In this document: positions 23,487 through 32,100 of the stretch, in pieces
Layout of the letters: each line of letters starts with the position of its first letter
How positions within the stretch are numbered: the first letter of the stretch is position 1
Source of the DNA: Acidimicrobiaceae bacterium
GTDB taxonomy: Bacteria; Actinomycetota; Acidimicrobiia; Acidimicrobiales; RAAP-2
Assembly (NCBI GenBank): GCA_003133075.1
Contig: PKZN01000043.1
Location: 22,475 to 54,596 of the forward strand
DNA length: 32,122 nt
Reading direction: 5' to 3'
Notes under the pieces: model-generated
The model's input: only the letters and a program-made list of their open reading frames with translations
What the model was told of the DNA's origin: nothing
The model's database searches: none
Made by a program: the position numbers and the translations under genes

Positions 23487-24768
23487 TCAGATGAAAACGC
23501 CTTCTTCGCGCCAGCGCTTGAAGATAACCCAAGTCGCAACATCGATGTCACTAATAACCCCTCCGACTCTCAGTTCATCGAACAGCGCGCGGGCTTCGTA
23601 GTCCTGGCGGCGGAGAATCAATCGAGCGAGTTTGTAAGGCAGTGGCAGTTCGGAAGTGTCCCAGTCGTCAATCTCATCTTCAATGGCGGTCGATCCTGCG
23701 CGTGCCTCAAGCGCAAGTAGTCGGTTTACCTTGGCACGCCATCGCACATCGTCCTCGTTCGAGTTCCCCTCGATGATTGAGGCGAGTTGCTCGACTAGAT
23801 AGAAACAACCATCGATAAGTGCATCGTGTACACACTGGTCGAGCATTCTTGCAGCCTGATATCGAATCGATGGCTTCGCATCGCTCCACGTCGATACAGC
23901 GCTCCGATTGCAAGAGCCGTAAGTATGTCATTCGCTTCGTTTAGGTAGTCGGTCGAAAGCAGCAGAGGCATTCCGATCATTTCGCTGGAACCGGTGATCT
24001 CCCGATAAGCGGCGTCTACGACACCACCTTGGTGAACGTGCGCATGTCGACGCGCAAAAATCTCGGTGATTCGCTCCCATTCGTTCGACCAGTCCCTGAT
24101 CTCAATGCCGAGCTTTGTTCGAAACGGGTTTTCCCAAGCACCGAGCCCACCACGAAACAATTGTCCAAGAAACGCTCTCCGTTTCACCGGGTCGGGGTGA
24201 GTCCCCTTAATTTCGACGAATCTCCGCATAATTCTTCGAAGCCGTGTTTCTGCGGTACTCACAAGGACGATCAGCGCCGACGCAATGAAGAGCTGCTCTC
24301 GAGAAGAAGTTGTGTCGGCCATAGTCAGCGCGTTGAAATACTCAAGCGCGGCGGGGAGAGAAAGGACTTCCGTGATGTGGAGTTGAGTTCAAAAACAAAG
24401 TCTTCGATCGCACCGGTCTTGAACATGAAGTTCTCGGGATCGCTGAGAAAAGTCTCTAGGTCTGTCGGGTCGGTTTCAAATCTCGCCGAGGCTTCTTCCT
24501 CCCAATTCACGTGCGCTCGAGTAAAAGCCTCATCTACCGCAATTCGAGTTGACTCGGGGATTGCCAATCCACGTAGAAGCGGTTCGGTTCGGTCCGCGAG
24601 GGTTCGACCGTCAAGTCGTTGAACTTCAGTGTCAAGAGAAGTGATCAATTCGTGCTGAGAAGAGTGGGCATCGAGAATCAACCGAAATTGGAGTCCATAC
24701 GACAGCTCTGCGCCGGATTGGGGAAATAATGGTGAGTCGAGATTGATGCCCTCATCGAATTCGGTCAT
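23487..24768 (-). pseudogene. HEPN-like protein gene broken by two frameshifts
   Basis: Three consecutive leftward frames join into one protein of about 425 residues. Segment 1 (from ATG 24768) ends in GAIEDFVFEL; the next frame already reads LHITEVLSLPAALEYFNAL before its first ATG, so a 1-nt shift lies near 24385-24390. Segment 2 contains WSNEWERITEIFARRHAHVHQGGVVDAAY, read in parts, with the R-x4-H signature of HEPN ribonuclease-like domains. It joins segment 3 (SDAKPSIRYQAARMLDQCVHD) through a second shift near 23884-23893. HEPN proteins are common RNA-targeting toxins of defence systems. This copy looks inactivated, unless the shifts are sequencing errors. Confidence 0.65.
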
Positions 24769-24792
24769 GATCAATGATGGCTCTCAGACCGG

Positions 24793-24825
24793 AACATCCC
24801 TCATTACATCCCTCATTACATCCCT
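24793..24825 (-). repeat. 12-bp tandem repeat, candidate integrase arm sites
   Basis: CATCCCTCA occurs at 24793-24801 and 24805-24813, and with one change at 24817-24825, on an exact 12-bp period (unit CATCCCTCATTA). The reverse complement TGAGGGATG recurs at 25429-25449 and 32035-32054. Confidence 0.6.
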
Positions 24826-24934
24826 TATTTTTCCAAAACGCGGTAAGACGTTATAGACGTTTGCACCACCGACTTTCTCGAAAACACAACGGTTTCCTGT
24901 TATTTACCAAACGTCAAGACACGCCGCCTAGACC

Positions 24935-24978
24935 TCTTAATCAACAGGTTGCGGGTTCAAGTCTCGCCCGGCGCACCG
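24935..24978 (+). other. 3' fragment of a tRNA-Lys(CUU) gene, candidate attachment site
   Basis: The stretch reads as the 3' half of a tRNA: anticodon loop CTCTTAA (24935-24941, anticodon CTT), variable region, T-arm GCGGG-TTCAAGT-CTCGC (24952-24968), acceptor strand CCGGCGC, discriminator A and CC (24978). No 5' half pairs with it: the five bases before the loop do not match the anticodon stem, and no GCGCCGG acceptor is upstream. This is the signature of a displaced tRNA 3' end left by integration. It marks the right end of an element extending leftward. Confidence 0.75.
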
Positions 24979-25006
24979 CTTAAAAATCCTCATCAAGGTG
25001 TATCTC

Positions 25007-25412
25007 TTAGGCATCGGCATTCCAGGTTCCATTGTCTGTAGTGACCTTGACGAGATTGCCAATATTTGGGCGAAGATTCGTACCGGCTGCTAATTTCAAT
25101 GGTACGTACACTCGCCTCGCTACCAAAGTATGTGTCAGTTGCAAGCCATGGCGAGATCGTTGGCTACGAAGCGGCGATCTCATCTCTGCTGCGGCGCTCG
25201 AGGTAGAAGGCGGCAACAGCCGGGGATTGTCTCGAGGCGATCGTCGCGTCGGCGTCGCCATACGTTGTCCCAGTCGCTCCACCTGTTTCGATTCTTGATT
25301 GCGACGGAGACGTGATTACGAACATGTACTGGACGTTTTCAGCGAGCATGGCGTTAATTTCGTTGTTGGCATTAGTAGAACTAGTGTTGACCACCATGTC
25401 GGTCCTGTTCAT
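25007..25412 (-). pseudogene. Remnant of an unrecognised gene in two frames
   Basis: One leftward frame gives NEINAMLAENVQYMFVITSP and on to a stop. A second frame, overlapping its end, gives RVYVPLKLAAGTNLRPNIGN, then LVKVTTDNGTWNADA and a stop at 25007. Both look protein-like and may be parts of one gene disrupted by a frameshift near 25165-25200. The family was not recognised. Confidence 0.3.
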
Positions 25413-25428
25413 CAGGGTTAGTTCGGTG

Positions 25429-25449
25429 TGAGGGATGAATTGAGGGATG
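25429..25449 (+). repeat. Direct repeat TGAGGGATG x2, candidate integrase arm sites
   Basis: TGAGGGATG at 25429-25437 and 25441-25449, again 12 bp apart, in the same orientation as the copies near the integrase (32035-32054) and inverted relative to those at 24793-24825. Confidence 0.6.
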
Positions 25450-25513
25450 ATTTACACCGCCTCAATCACACTCAAGAGGGCCGAGTTGAGAGAATTCCCT
25501 CGACTGTGATTAC

Positions 25514-26239
25514 CTACGCCGAGCGATGAGGGCCGGGGTGGCCGAGCCGGCGAACACACGTGGACTTGGCACGCACCATCAAGGCGCCGCATCTATCGTC
25601 TTGACGTAATTCGAGAATCTTGCGCACGGAGAAATCCGCGCTCCCGCGAGCGCGTTCCAGCGCCGCGAGTAGAGCTTTATCTGGATCAGCACCATCGGGC
25701 CCCCAGCCCGAATTCATAGCGACTTCCAACTCGTCTTTGGACAGAACGCTCGCGGTGTCCGCGTCGAGCAAACCTGCTTTCACGGCGGCCCGACGCATTC
25801 CTTCGGGCGCTGGCTCGGGACGATAATCCCATCCCTCCAAGCCAACGTCTTCGATCACAACATCCAGAAGACCGAGCGCCTCCCATAACTGCACCACTTC
25901 TTCGTTGGATAACAATCCCGTGCTCGTGATCGCGTTCGCCATGTCGTAGACCTCGGAGTCAGAACGTGGGCCCACGCACAGCACTTCCACGAGTACGACG
26001 CCATCAGTGACGGTGGCTTTGTACACGACTCGATATTCGGCGGCTAAGACGTCGAGCGTGTTCCATCCAGAGAGCGGGCTACTGAGGGGATGTTTGCCCC
26101 CGGGATCCTCGCAAAGTCGAACAACTTCAACTAATACATCTATCCTGTCGACTTCAGTCAACTCTTCCAGTTGCTCGATGATCACATCGGAAAAGACAAT
26201 CTCGGCTTGATCGTCAGGGAAGCGACTCCCGCGTCTCAC
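25514..26239 (-). CDS. RelE/ParE-superfamily toxin with a long zinc-finger-like C-terminal extension
   Basis: 241 residues. Residues 1-105 resemble a RelE-type mRNA interferase core (VFSDVIIEQLEELTEVDR; PLSGWNTLDVLAAEYRVVYK; VVLVEVLCVGPRSDSEVYDM), about the normal length of the family. A further roughly 135 residues follow, ending with C217-x10-C228-x5-H234-x3-H238, a CCHH zinc-site pattern. The ATG overlaps the antitoxin stop by 4 nt. The toxin is predicted to cleave ribosome-bound mRNA; the extension may add RNA or DNA binding or an additional regulator. It could also be a fusion of two genes. Confidence 0.65.
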   Translation of the reverse strand: MRRGSRFPDDQAEIVFSDVIIEQLEELTEVDRIDVLVEVVRLCEDPGGKHPLSSPLSGWNTLDVLAAEYRVVYKATVTDGVVLVEVLCVGPRSDSEVYDMANAITSTGLLSNEEVVQLWEALGLLDVVIEDVGLEGWDYRPEPAPEGMRRAAVKAGLLDADTASVLSKDELEVAMNSGWGPDGADPDKALLAALERARGSADFSVRKILELRQDDRCGALMVRAKSTCVRRLGHPGPHRSA

Positions 26240-26538
26240 CCTCGCTTTGCCGCGACACGCTCGCGCACTCGCGAAGGATCAATGTTTAACTTGGCGCACA
26301 CGTCTTCCAACGTGAACTTGTTAGAACGCCCCAAAGCAAGTTCACCCGCAGTCTCGACAACAGACCGGCTTGCTTCACGAACTCGCCGGAGGTCTTCGTC
26401 GAGCCGCTCAGCCGAATCCACGACCGCGATAGGACGGCCGTGGCTAGTCAAGACGACTCGCCACTTTTCAGCTTCCGAGGCGAGTTTTGAGACGCCTTTT
26501 CGAGATGCGGTCGTTACAGGCATGCGAGTTGATTTCAT
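26236..26538 (-). CDS. Phd/YefM-type antitoxin
   Basis: 100 residues from ATG 26538; an upstream in-frame start reading into the operator is unlikely. The N-terminus MKSTRMPVTTASRKGVSKLA and VVLTSHGRPIAVVDSAERL are the Phd/YefM fold that binds DNA. The C-terminus with a SRVRERVAAKRG tail would wrap the toxin. No Shine-Dalgarno is evident, so it may be leaderless. It represses its own promoter through the inverted repeat just upstream. Confidence 0.78.
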   Translation of the reverse strand: MKSTRMPVTTASRKGVSKLASEAEKWRVVLTSHGRPIAVVDSAERLDEDLRRVREASRSVVETAGELALGRSNKFTLEDVCAKLNIDPSRVRERVAAKRG

Positions 26539-26542
26539 ATAC

Positions 26543-26574
26543 TGCAAGACTACACAGATATACATCGTCTTGCA
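26543..26574. promoter_or_regulatory. Toxin-antitoxin operator
   Basis: The perfect inverted repeat TGCAAGAC (26543-26550) / GTCTTGCA (26567-26574), with a 16-nt AT-rich spacer, lies 4 nt upstream of the antitoxin start. Position and symmetry fit an autoregulatory Phd/YefM operator. Confidence 0.6.
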
Positions 26575-26765
26575 ACAATACTGCTCTGAATCCCACGAAG
26601 ATGGCCAAATCTCGTACTTTTCGGCGCCTCTGACCACACAAAAATGACCTCAGATGTTGAGGGGCTGAAGTCGCCATAACGAATTTCAGATTATCGAGCC
26701 GCGTAAGAAACGACGCCATTTTTGGCGGGCCGTAGCTCTGGATCCTTCATCTCCAGAACGGGAAT

Positions 26766-28364
26766 CTAAGGCGCTGAAATTCTAGAGAGCGTGACCTTGA
26801 TACCGAGATTGCGGAGTTGTCTCCCGCATTGCATAAGGTTCAACTTGCTGAAAAACGGGAGCCAATCGTTTTCTGCTTTGGAAGAATTAGCGATGACAAC
26901 GTACGAAACGGAATATCTAGACCTTTCAACCGTGCCGCTGGCGTCGGGCACTAGATCAAGCCAACCTGCGAGATTGCTCGCGTCCGATTTCAAGTTGAGT
27001 TCGCGGCGAATTTCGTCCCGAAAAGGCCCATCTGCAAGGAATGTAGACACCGAAATAATGCCCTGGGCAAAGAGGTGGCTCAAGGTTGATGATCGTGACC
27101 GTCTCTTTACGTGAATGAATTCTCCTTCTTTAGTAAACACATCGCACAATTCGATTCCACTCGATGCACCTCCCGGCCGTTTCACGCGAGCGTCTAAAAG
27201 AAGGAACTCGGTGGATGAAGAATTTGCCAATCTTGAGTTATAGGTTGGCTCAGTCTCTCCTGATTTGGACTGAATTAATGTCGCTGCGGCGCTCGGCAAA
27301 GATGCGACAAAAGAATCAACCTCGGACACCAATGATTCGTTAATCATGAACCAACGCCCCTCAATCAGAACGTACAACTGGCCATCCAAACGTTGTTCAC
27401 TAACCAGGCAGTGGTACAGATTCCATCTATCGTCCCAGTCACTCGATCTACTGAATCGAACTGCCACAGAACCACGTTTCAATTTCTCTAGGGAGATTTC
27501 ACTCCGCTTGGATCGAAGATTTTCTAGATACTTGTCCAAATCGAGATCGTCATATTCATGACTGCGAGTTCCCGCCATTTTGAATGCGTCGATATCCTCC
27601 CAACCTATGTTTTCGGGTATGGCCATGTGAGTTTTTGAAGTATCGGCCGCTCGTAATTGTTCAATAGTCAAGTTGTTTAACTTTTCAATCAACAGAGTCC
27701 CATTGACGAGTGTCAAGTTATCGATCCAGGCAAAATTCTCTTTATACGAATCCTCTTCGAATGCTCGAAGGAGTCCTTCGCAGAACTTCGATAGGTCTGC
27801 TGCAACGATCGGTGCGGTTACTACAAGGGCGTCGGCACCCGACAACGTCTTTGCGAACGACTCGTCTGAGGGCTTGCCCGTCACCGCTCGCAGAATGTCG
27901 CGTGAGATATCGACACCAAACGTCGGTAATTCGGAACTCTTACTTACTTGCGTGCTTTTGGCGACGACCATGTCCTCAAACGTCTTGGTATCGAGACTTC
28001 GAATTTGACTCGGGTCGATTCGATTGAGGGCTACCTTGAGCCCAAACCTATGCTCGATCTTTGATTGATTGAGGAATCCCCGCCCGTATCCGAAGGTGAA
28101 TGCAAAAAATCTACTTTCCACTTTCAAAACGAGAAGTCCAGATGCCGAAGAAGAAGTGACGGAGGCGAGATTGTCGTCCAAGAGGGGTTGCACGAATGAA
28201 ACCCATGCGGGTGGCGTTGCCGGACGCGAGTCGTAATAGAAAATGCCATCAGTAGCAACCGAGGAATCTAAGTGAATCGATTTGGGTTTCTTATCAGACG
28301 CAACCGCCTGGTCTGATTGATCGACATCCTTCAGCAAATAAATAGTAAGACGAATTGACTTCAT
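26766..28364 (-). CDS. TIGR04141/DUF6119 sporadically distributed protein
   Basis: 532 residues. The N-terminal RLTIYLLKDVD, then the conserved block FFAFTFGYGRGFLNQSKIEH and FGLKVALNRIDPSQIRSLD, and FGVDISRDILRAVTG are hallmarks of the TIGR04141 (DUF6119) family. ENFAWIDNL follows in the expected order. The molecular function is not established; members are scattered and often lie in accessory or restriction-rich islands, so a defence role is suspected. It appears full length and has no obvious partner beside it: the leftward toxin-antitoxin pair lies beyond a 227-nt gap. Confidence 0.82.
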   Translation of the reverse strand: MKSIRLTIYLLKDVDQSDQAVASDKKPKSIHLDSSVATDGIFYYDSRPATPPAWVSFVQPLLDDNLASVTSSSASGLLVLKVESRFFAFTFGYGRGFLNQSKIEHRFGLKVALNRIDPSQIRSLDTKTFEDMVVAKSTQVSKSSELPTFGVDISRDILRAVTGKPSDESFAKTLSGADALVVTAPIVAADLSKFCEGLLRAFEEDSYKENFAWIDNLTLVNGTLLIEKLNNLTIEQLRAADTSKTHMAIPENIGWEDIDAFKMAGTRSHEYDDLDLDKYLENLRSKRSEISLEKLKRGSVAVRFSRSSDWDDRWNLYHCLVSEQRLDGQLYVLIEGRWFMINESLVSEVDSFVASLPSAAATLIQSKSGETEPTYNSRLANSSSTEFLLLDARVKRPGGASSGIELCDVFTKEGEFIHVKRRSRSSTLSHLFAQGIISVSTFLADGPFRDEIRRELNLKSDASNLAGWLDLVPDASGTVERSRYSVSYVVIANSSKAENDWLPFFSKLNLMQCGRQLRNLGIKVTLSRISAP

Positions 28365-28914
28365 TCGCGTCTCAGATCTGTTCGAGAGATAAATCTGCGC
28401 CTAGCATCCCACGTCTAGCTTCTCCGAGCGCGAGTCACCTAATTCACTTGCCAAAGCACTCATCACCCCAACGAGGCTGCGAAGACTTTCGATTGTTGCC
28501 GGCGACAACTGTTGTCGCGTCCCATCCATTCGCTTTGCGACGCAATCTCGGGGTGGGTCGTGGCCAAGTCGTTGTAGCCGACGAGAACCGTCCTATTTTC
28601 GCAGACGGAACAACCATTGACGTTCACCGTCGCTCTCGCCTACCACGTCCCAAAGTGCCGCACGGTACCGCGCTGGGGCGATGATGACGATCGCGTACCA
28701 ATGACGATAAGCCTCTTTCTTCGCCCTCGCCGTCGTCAAGTGCTGCCTTGATCCATCGGCGGCTCATCGCAGGCACGACCGAAACTGCTTCTCCCGATTC
28801 GGGCGACGCCAATATCTAATCTCGTTCCAGCACGTCGGCCAAGGTGCTTCTGGGGCGAATGAATTCTGCAATGTGAACACTTTCGATCTTCATTAGACCT
28901 TCTTCACTCGTTTC
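28365..28914. other. Gene-poor stretch with decayed fragments
   Basis: 550 nt with no full gene. On the - strand, 28816-28893 encodes 25 residues (MKIESVHIAEFIRPRSTLAD...) behind an AAGG ribosome site. After its stop the same frame continues ASPESGEAVSVVPAMSRRWIK, so a short gene with an in-frame stop may have decayed here. The rest shows no recognisable feature. Confidence 0.3.
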
Positions 28915-29298
28915 CTAGCTGGTCGTAGGTAGTCCAAGACGACCGCAAGCCGCCACTCCTAGTTTGAGCGCTCGCACCATCGCCGTTCCGTTTCCCGACG
29001 GCGATTTTGAACGGAGAGCAATCTTCAAATCTCGGGCAACATCCTCGAGAGTTTGGTCATTTGAGTCTGCCAGCGCCAAAATCAAAGATGACTTCACTGA
29101 TATCTCGGTGAAGCTTCCGGGGCCCGACTTTGGCAATTTCGGAATCGTCCCGATCTGTTTACAGGCGACCTCCTCCAAGTGCAATCGGTGGCTCCGCGTT
29201 GACTGCGCAGTGTTCACCGAACAACTCGCCAACAATAACCCGATACCCCCAGCACATAAGGCGTTGCGGAAAAGGGACCGGCATTGAGGTGACCGCAT
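28915..29298 (-). CDS. Small lipoprotein
   Basis: 127 residues from ATG 29298, with GGAGG 11 nt upstream. The N-terminal signal ends in the lipobox L23-A24-S25-C26, so Cys26 would be lipidated and the protein anchored outside the membrane. The mature part of about 100 residues is helical-looking (TLEDVARDLKIALRSKS) with two further Cys. The family was not recognised. Confidence 0.6.
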   Translation of the reverse strand: MRSPQCRSLFRNALCAGGIGLLLASCSVNTAQSTRSHRLHLEEVACKQIGTIPKLPKSGPGSFTEISVKSSLILALADSNDQTLEDVARDLKIALRSKSPSGNGTAMVRALKLGVAACGRLGLPTTS

Positions 29299-29451
29299 TG
29301 CGAAAATAACCTCCACTCAGTATTCGTCGACTCTCGTCGCCACCAATGCCATCCGACTAAGGCATCTTCAAATCGCATGCCTCCACGACCGAAGTAGAAG
29401 GCTACCTGCCGGGTTCCGATCTTGACCTTGGAACACTCCCTTATGTCGAAG

Positions 29452-30260
29452 CTATTGGTTGCATGGCAGTGGCACGGGTGCCGAAACTGCATATCGAGGG
29501 GCTGTGGGCGGGTAGCCCGGAGGCCACGTGAGATCGGTATTCAAGTCGTCATGGAAGGAGTTCCTAGGTGCGTAGCCAGAAGCGCACGCGGCAGTGCCTT
29601 GCGGGTAATCGACCGTTATTCCCGCCGAGACTGTGGACTCAATAAGTTCGTACGTCGAATTGTTGTAGTAATCCCACAGTCGTAGCAAGTCATTGATTAC
29701 AACAGGCCCGTCGCAGATGACGGAGCCACTGGAGATGATTGAGGTGCCGACTTGATATGGAACCGCCACTATTCCATTGCAACTAATGAGATCCGGACTC
29801 GCGCTGGGTGCAGACGAAGACTCAGAAATGGTTTCCGTTGTCCCCGGCACCGTCACTTGATCAATCACGGCGGGTGAAGCGCCTGATCCATTTAGAACCC
29901 AGTTGAGAACCTGGCTAGTACCGGGCACCCACCGCTGATGACCTCCATGCCGTCATCGGCGACCGTAATGCCCAGCGCAATGGTTCCAGAACTGTCGGAG
30001 GCTTCGAGTGACCAATGTTGCGATATCCCGACGCTTTGATTCTCCGTGGTTGAAACCCATACTCCGCTAGACAAACTTCCCGCCGCTGTGTCAATCGTAA
30101 GAGGCCCACTCTCAAGAGAGTTCGCCACGACGGTTAGAGCGTCTTGAACTGGGATTGGCATAGCTGACGTCGCGGAGATGTCTGAACTCGCTGACGATTC
30201 GCCAGTTATCATGAAAACAGTGGCGAAAGTCGTTAGCAGCGCCGCTGTCGAAACTTTCAA
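29452..30260 (-). pseudogene. Secreted protein gene with a frameshift
   Basis: Segment 1 (TTG 30260) has a signal peptide (AALLTTFATVFMI, cleavage near SSAS) and a Ser/Thr-rich mature part ending MEVISGG near 29930. The other frame continues directly with VPGTSQVLNWVLNGSG and runs to a stop at 29452 with several Cys (ISCNGIV, VICDGPV, AACASGY, LPCNQ). One inserted nucleotide would restore a single secreted protein of about 270 residues. Two separate genes are possible, but the second has neither a good start nor a signal peptide. The family was not recognised. Confidence 0.5.
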
Positions 30261-30422
30261 GGTGCGGATCAGTGCTTCGAATTTCCTGAATTATTTAACA
30301 TTTTTTCCCGCTTCCATGTATTTCGTGCCGGTGACATTCGCCGAGCTTTAACCGCTCAACTTGATGGATGTTTACCATCTCAGAGCCGCAAAATATTCGG
30401 GAAATTGCTCGTTTATCATATT

Positions 30423-30437
30423 TTGAACTGAGTTCAA
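30423..30437. repeat. Palindrome TTGAACT-G-AGTTCAA
   Basis: A perfect 7+1+7 inverted repeat overlapping the stop codon of the gene 30434-30733, in an AT-rich 173-nt gap (30261-30433) that otherwise shows nothing. It may be an operator or a weak terminator. Confidence 0.4.
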
Positions 30438-30733
30438 GTCAGAACCGCATTGCCCACGTCGACGGGAAGGCCGTTATTCATCATAAGTGGCACGTTGTGC
30501 CACGTCCTCGCGCGTGATAAGGTACCAACTCCCGAGACCGTAATGCACGACTCAACGAGCGAAGGCGGTTCTCCAATCCAGTCGTCAATTTTGCTTTCGC
30601 ACGTCATGAAGTCATTGTTTTGGGCCAGTTCTTCGCTCGGCAACACTTGAAATTGCTCGAGGTCGTCCTCCCGGTAGAGGATGCTTAGATTTTTGCGCCG
30701 ACTCGAACATCCCGACACGCCTGTCGCCTCCAT
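30434..30733 (-). CDS. Hypothetical protein
   Basis: 99 residues starting at ATG 30733, behind an AGAGG ribosome site. It is polar and acidic, with three or four Cys (VSGCSSRRK, MTCESKIDDW, ESCITVSG) and no membrane segment. It lies 75 nt downstream of the integrase on the same strand. The family was not recognised, and it does not resemble an excisionase. Confidence 0.45.
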   Translation of the reverse strand: MEATGVSGCSSRRKNLSILYREDDLEQFQVLPSEELAQNNDFMTCESKIDDWIGEPPSLVESCITVSGVGTLSRARTWHNVPLMMNNGLPVDVGNAVLT

Positions 30734-30808
30734 TAGACCTCTCGAGCCGCGCTCACTACCGTGTCAGAATCACTTCCATCTGTCGAAAGAATCCCGCTTT
30801 CTCGGCCG

Positions 30809-31978
30809 TCATTTTCGCGGACGGACTTTCGATTTTTTCTTTGCCTGCTTCCTAGCGACGATGGACCCGATGAGTTCTGCGGCTTCCTGGTCCGCCGCTT
30901 CGACAAAGTGGCTGTAGACCTGTAGCGTCGTCGACGCATTCGAATGTCCAAGTCGGCCAGCCACAGTTCTTGCAGAGACACCGGCAGATATGAGTCGAGT
31001 CGCCGCGAAATGTCGGAAATCGTGAAGCCGAATCTGCGTCAGACCGAGATTGGCCCTCACTAATTCAAATCGACGCGTCACAAACGTCGGAAGTAGAGGG
31101 CGCTCGCCATCGGGTTCGAGGCTAAACACGAAACTCTCATCGGTGAGTGAAAGCTCAGCCAATTGGGCCAACTCCTCCGCGTGGGACCGTTGCTCGGCGA
31201 GCACATTCATGGTCTCGGCGTCAATCGCAATCCGCCGGCTCGCGTGGGTTTTCGTGTCCTTCTCTAGCCATCCCCCGCCGGGGGTTTCAATAATCGCGCC
31301 TTCGATGAGAAGTGCTGAAGATGCTGTGTCAACATGTTTCCACTTCAAGGCGCAGAGTTCACCGCGGCGTGCACCAGTAGTAGCGGCCAAATAGAGTAAG
31401 CGACCGAATACCGGATCCCGCTTTGCGGCCGCGGCCAACAACAACTGCACTTGCTGCAGGTCTGGCGGCGTCACTTCGCTTCGGAACATTCTCGGAAGAC
31501 TCACCAAACTCGCTGGATTCTCTCGAACCCATTTCCATCGCTCACCTTGTCGAAAGGCTTGGTGGATAATCGTGTGCACTCGTCGTACGCTGCTCGGCGA
31601 CAGACCCTTGCGCTTAACGAGGTTGTGATAAAGCAGGTCCAGATCTGCAGTCTGGATCTGACGGAGCGGCCACGTTCCAATGGCGGGAAGGATGTGGTTG
31701 TCTAGGAGCCCTCTGTACGAGCGAAGAGTTTGATGCCCGAGACCGGGCTTGGCGAGGTTAAGCCACTGTTCGGCCAGTTGGCTGAACGTCGCATTGGAGT
31801 TAGCTAGATTTCCCTGGTCGGCCTCAACGGCCAGTTGGTTCAGGGTCACCTGCGCATCTTTTTTCAATCCATGAAAGGTACGGCTGACCTGCCGATATTG
31901 ACCCGTAAGAGGGTCCAGCCCGGTCCTGACTCGCAATTCCCAGACCCCAGGTCGGATTTGGCGAAGCGAGCCGCTCAC
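30809..31978 (-). CDS. Tyrosine recombinase (phage-type integrase)
   Basis: 389 residues from GTG 31978, preferred because AAGG lies close upstream and homologous integrases begin near GSLRQIRPGVWELRV; the frame is open to 32086. The N-terminal arm-binding region and the SAM-like core-binding domain (ATFSQLAEQWLNLAKPGL) precede the catalytic domain. Catalytic residues are R204 (TGARRGEL), K243 (TKTHASRR), H319-x-x-R322 (LHDFRHFAATR), H345 (GHSN) and Y355 (TTLQVYSHF). All are present, so it looks active. It lies 122 nt from a tRNA 3' end (32101), the expected place for a tRNA-targeting integrase. Confidence 0.94.
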   Translation of the reverse strand: MSGSLRQIRPGVWELRVRTGLDPLTGQYRQVSRTFHGLKKDAQVTLNQLAVEADQGNLANSNATFSQLAEQWLNLAKPGLGHQTLRSYRGLLDNHILPAIGTWPLRQIQTADLDLLYHNLVKRKGLSPSSVRRVHTIIHQAFRQGERWKWVRENPASLVSLPRMFRSEVTPPDLQQVQLLLAAAAKRDPVFGRLLYLAATTGARRGELCALKWKHVDTASSALLIEGAIIETPGGGWLEKDTKTHASRRIAIDAETMNVLAEQRSHAEELAQLAELSLTDESFVFSLEPDGERPLLPTFVTRRFELVRANLGLTQIRLHDFRHFAATRLISAGVSARTVAGRLGHSNASTTLQVYSHFVEAADQEAAELIGSIVARKQAKKKSKVRPRK

Positions 31979-32034
31979 GTGGCACCTTTCCGGCTCCGTC
32001 CGGCGCCACAGGAAACGACGGCGTTTCCCCTTTG

Positions 32035-32054
32035 TGAGGGATAATTGAGGGATG
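32035..32054 (+). repeat. TGAGGGATA/TGAGGGATG repeat beside the integrase
   Basis: TGAGGGATA (32035-32043) and TGAGGGATG (32046-32054), 11 bp apart, lie between the integrase start and the tRNA end. They are probably arm-type integrase sites or operators of the int promoter. The T-arm of the adjacent tRNA also reads TGAGGGAC (32111-32118). Confidence 0.55.
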
Positions 32055-32100
32055 CAAGTAGTGACTTCACAACGAAATTCTAGCATTTCCTTGCTACATA

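Noticed and set aside
24793..24825. CRISPR array
   Set aside because: The units are 12 bp, directly tandem and without spacers; no cas genes are present.
24935..24978. Functional tRNA gene
   Set aside because: There is no 5' acceptor, D-arm or anticodon-stem partner upstream.
30423..30437. LexA/SOS box
   Set aside because: The GAAC and GTTC halves are 3 nt apart rather than 4, and the site overlaps a gene end rather than a promoter.
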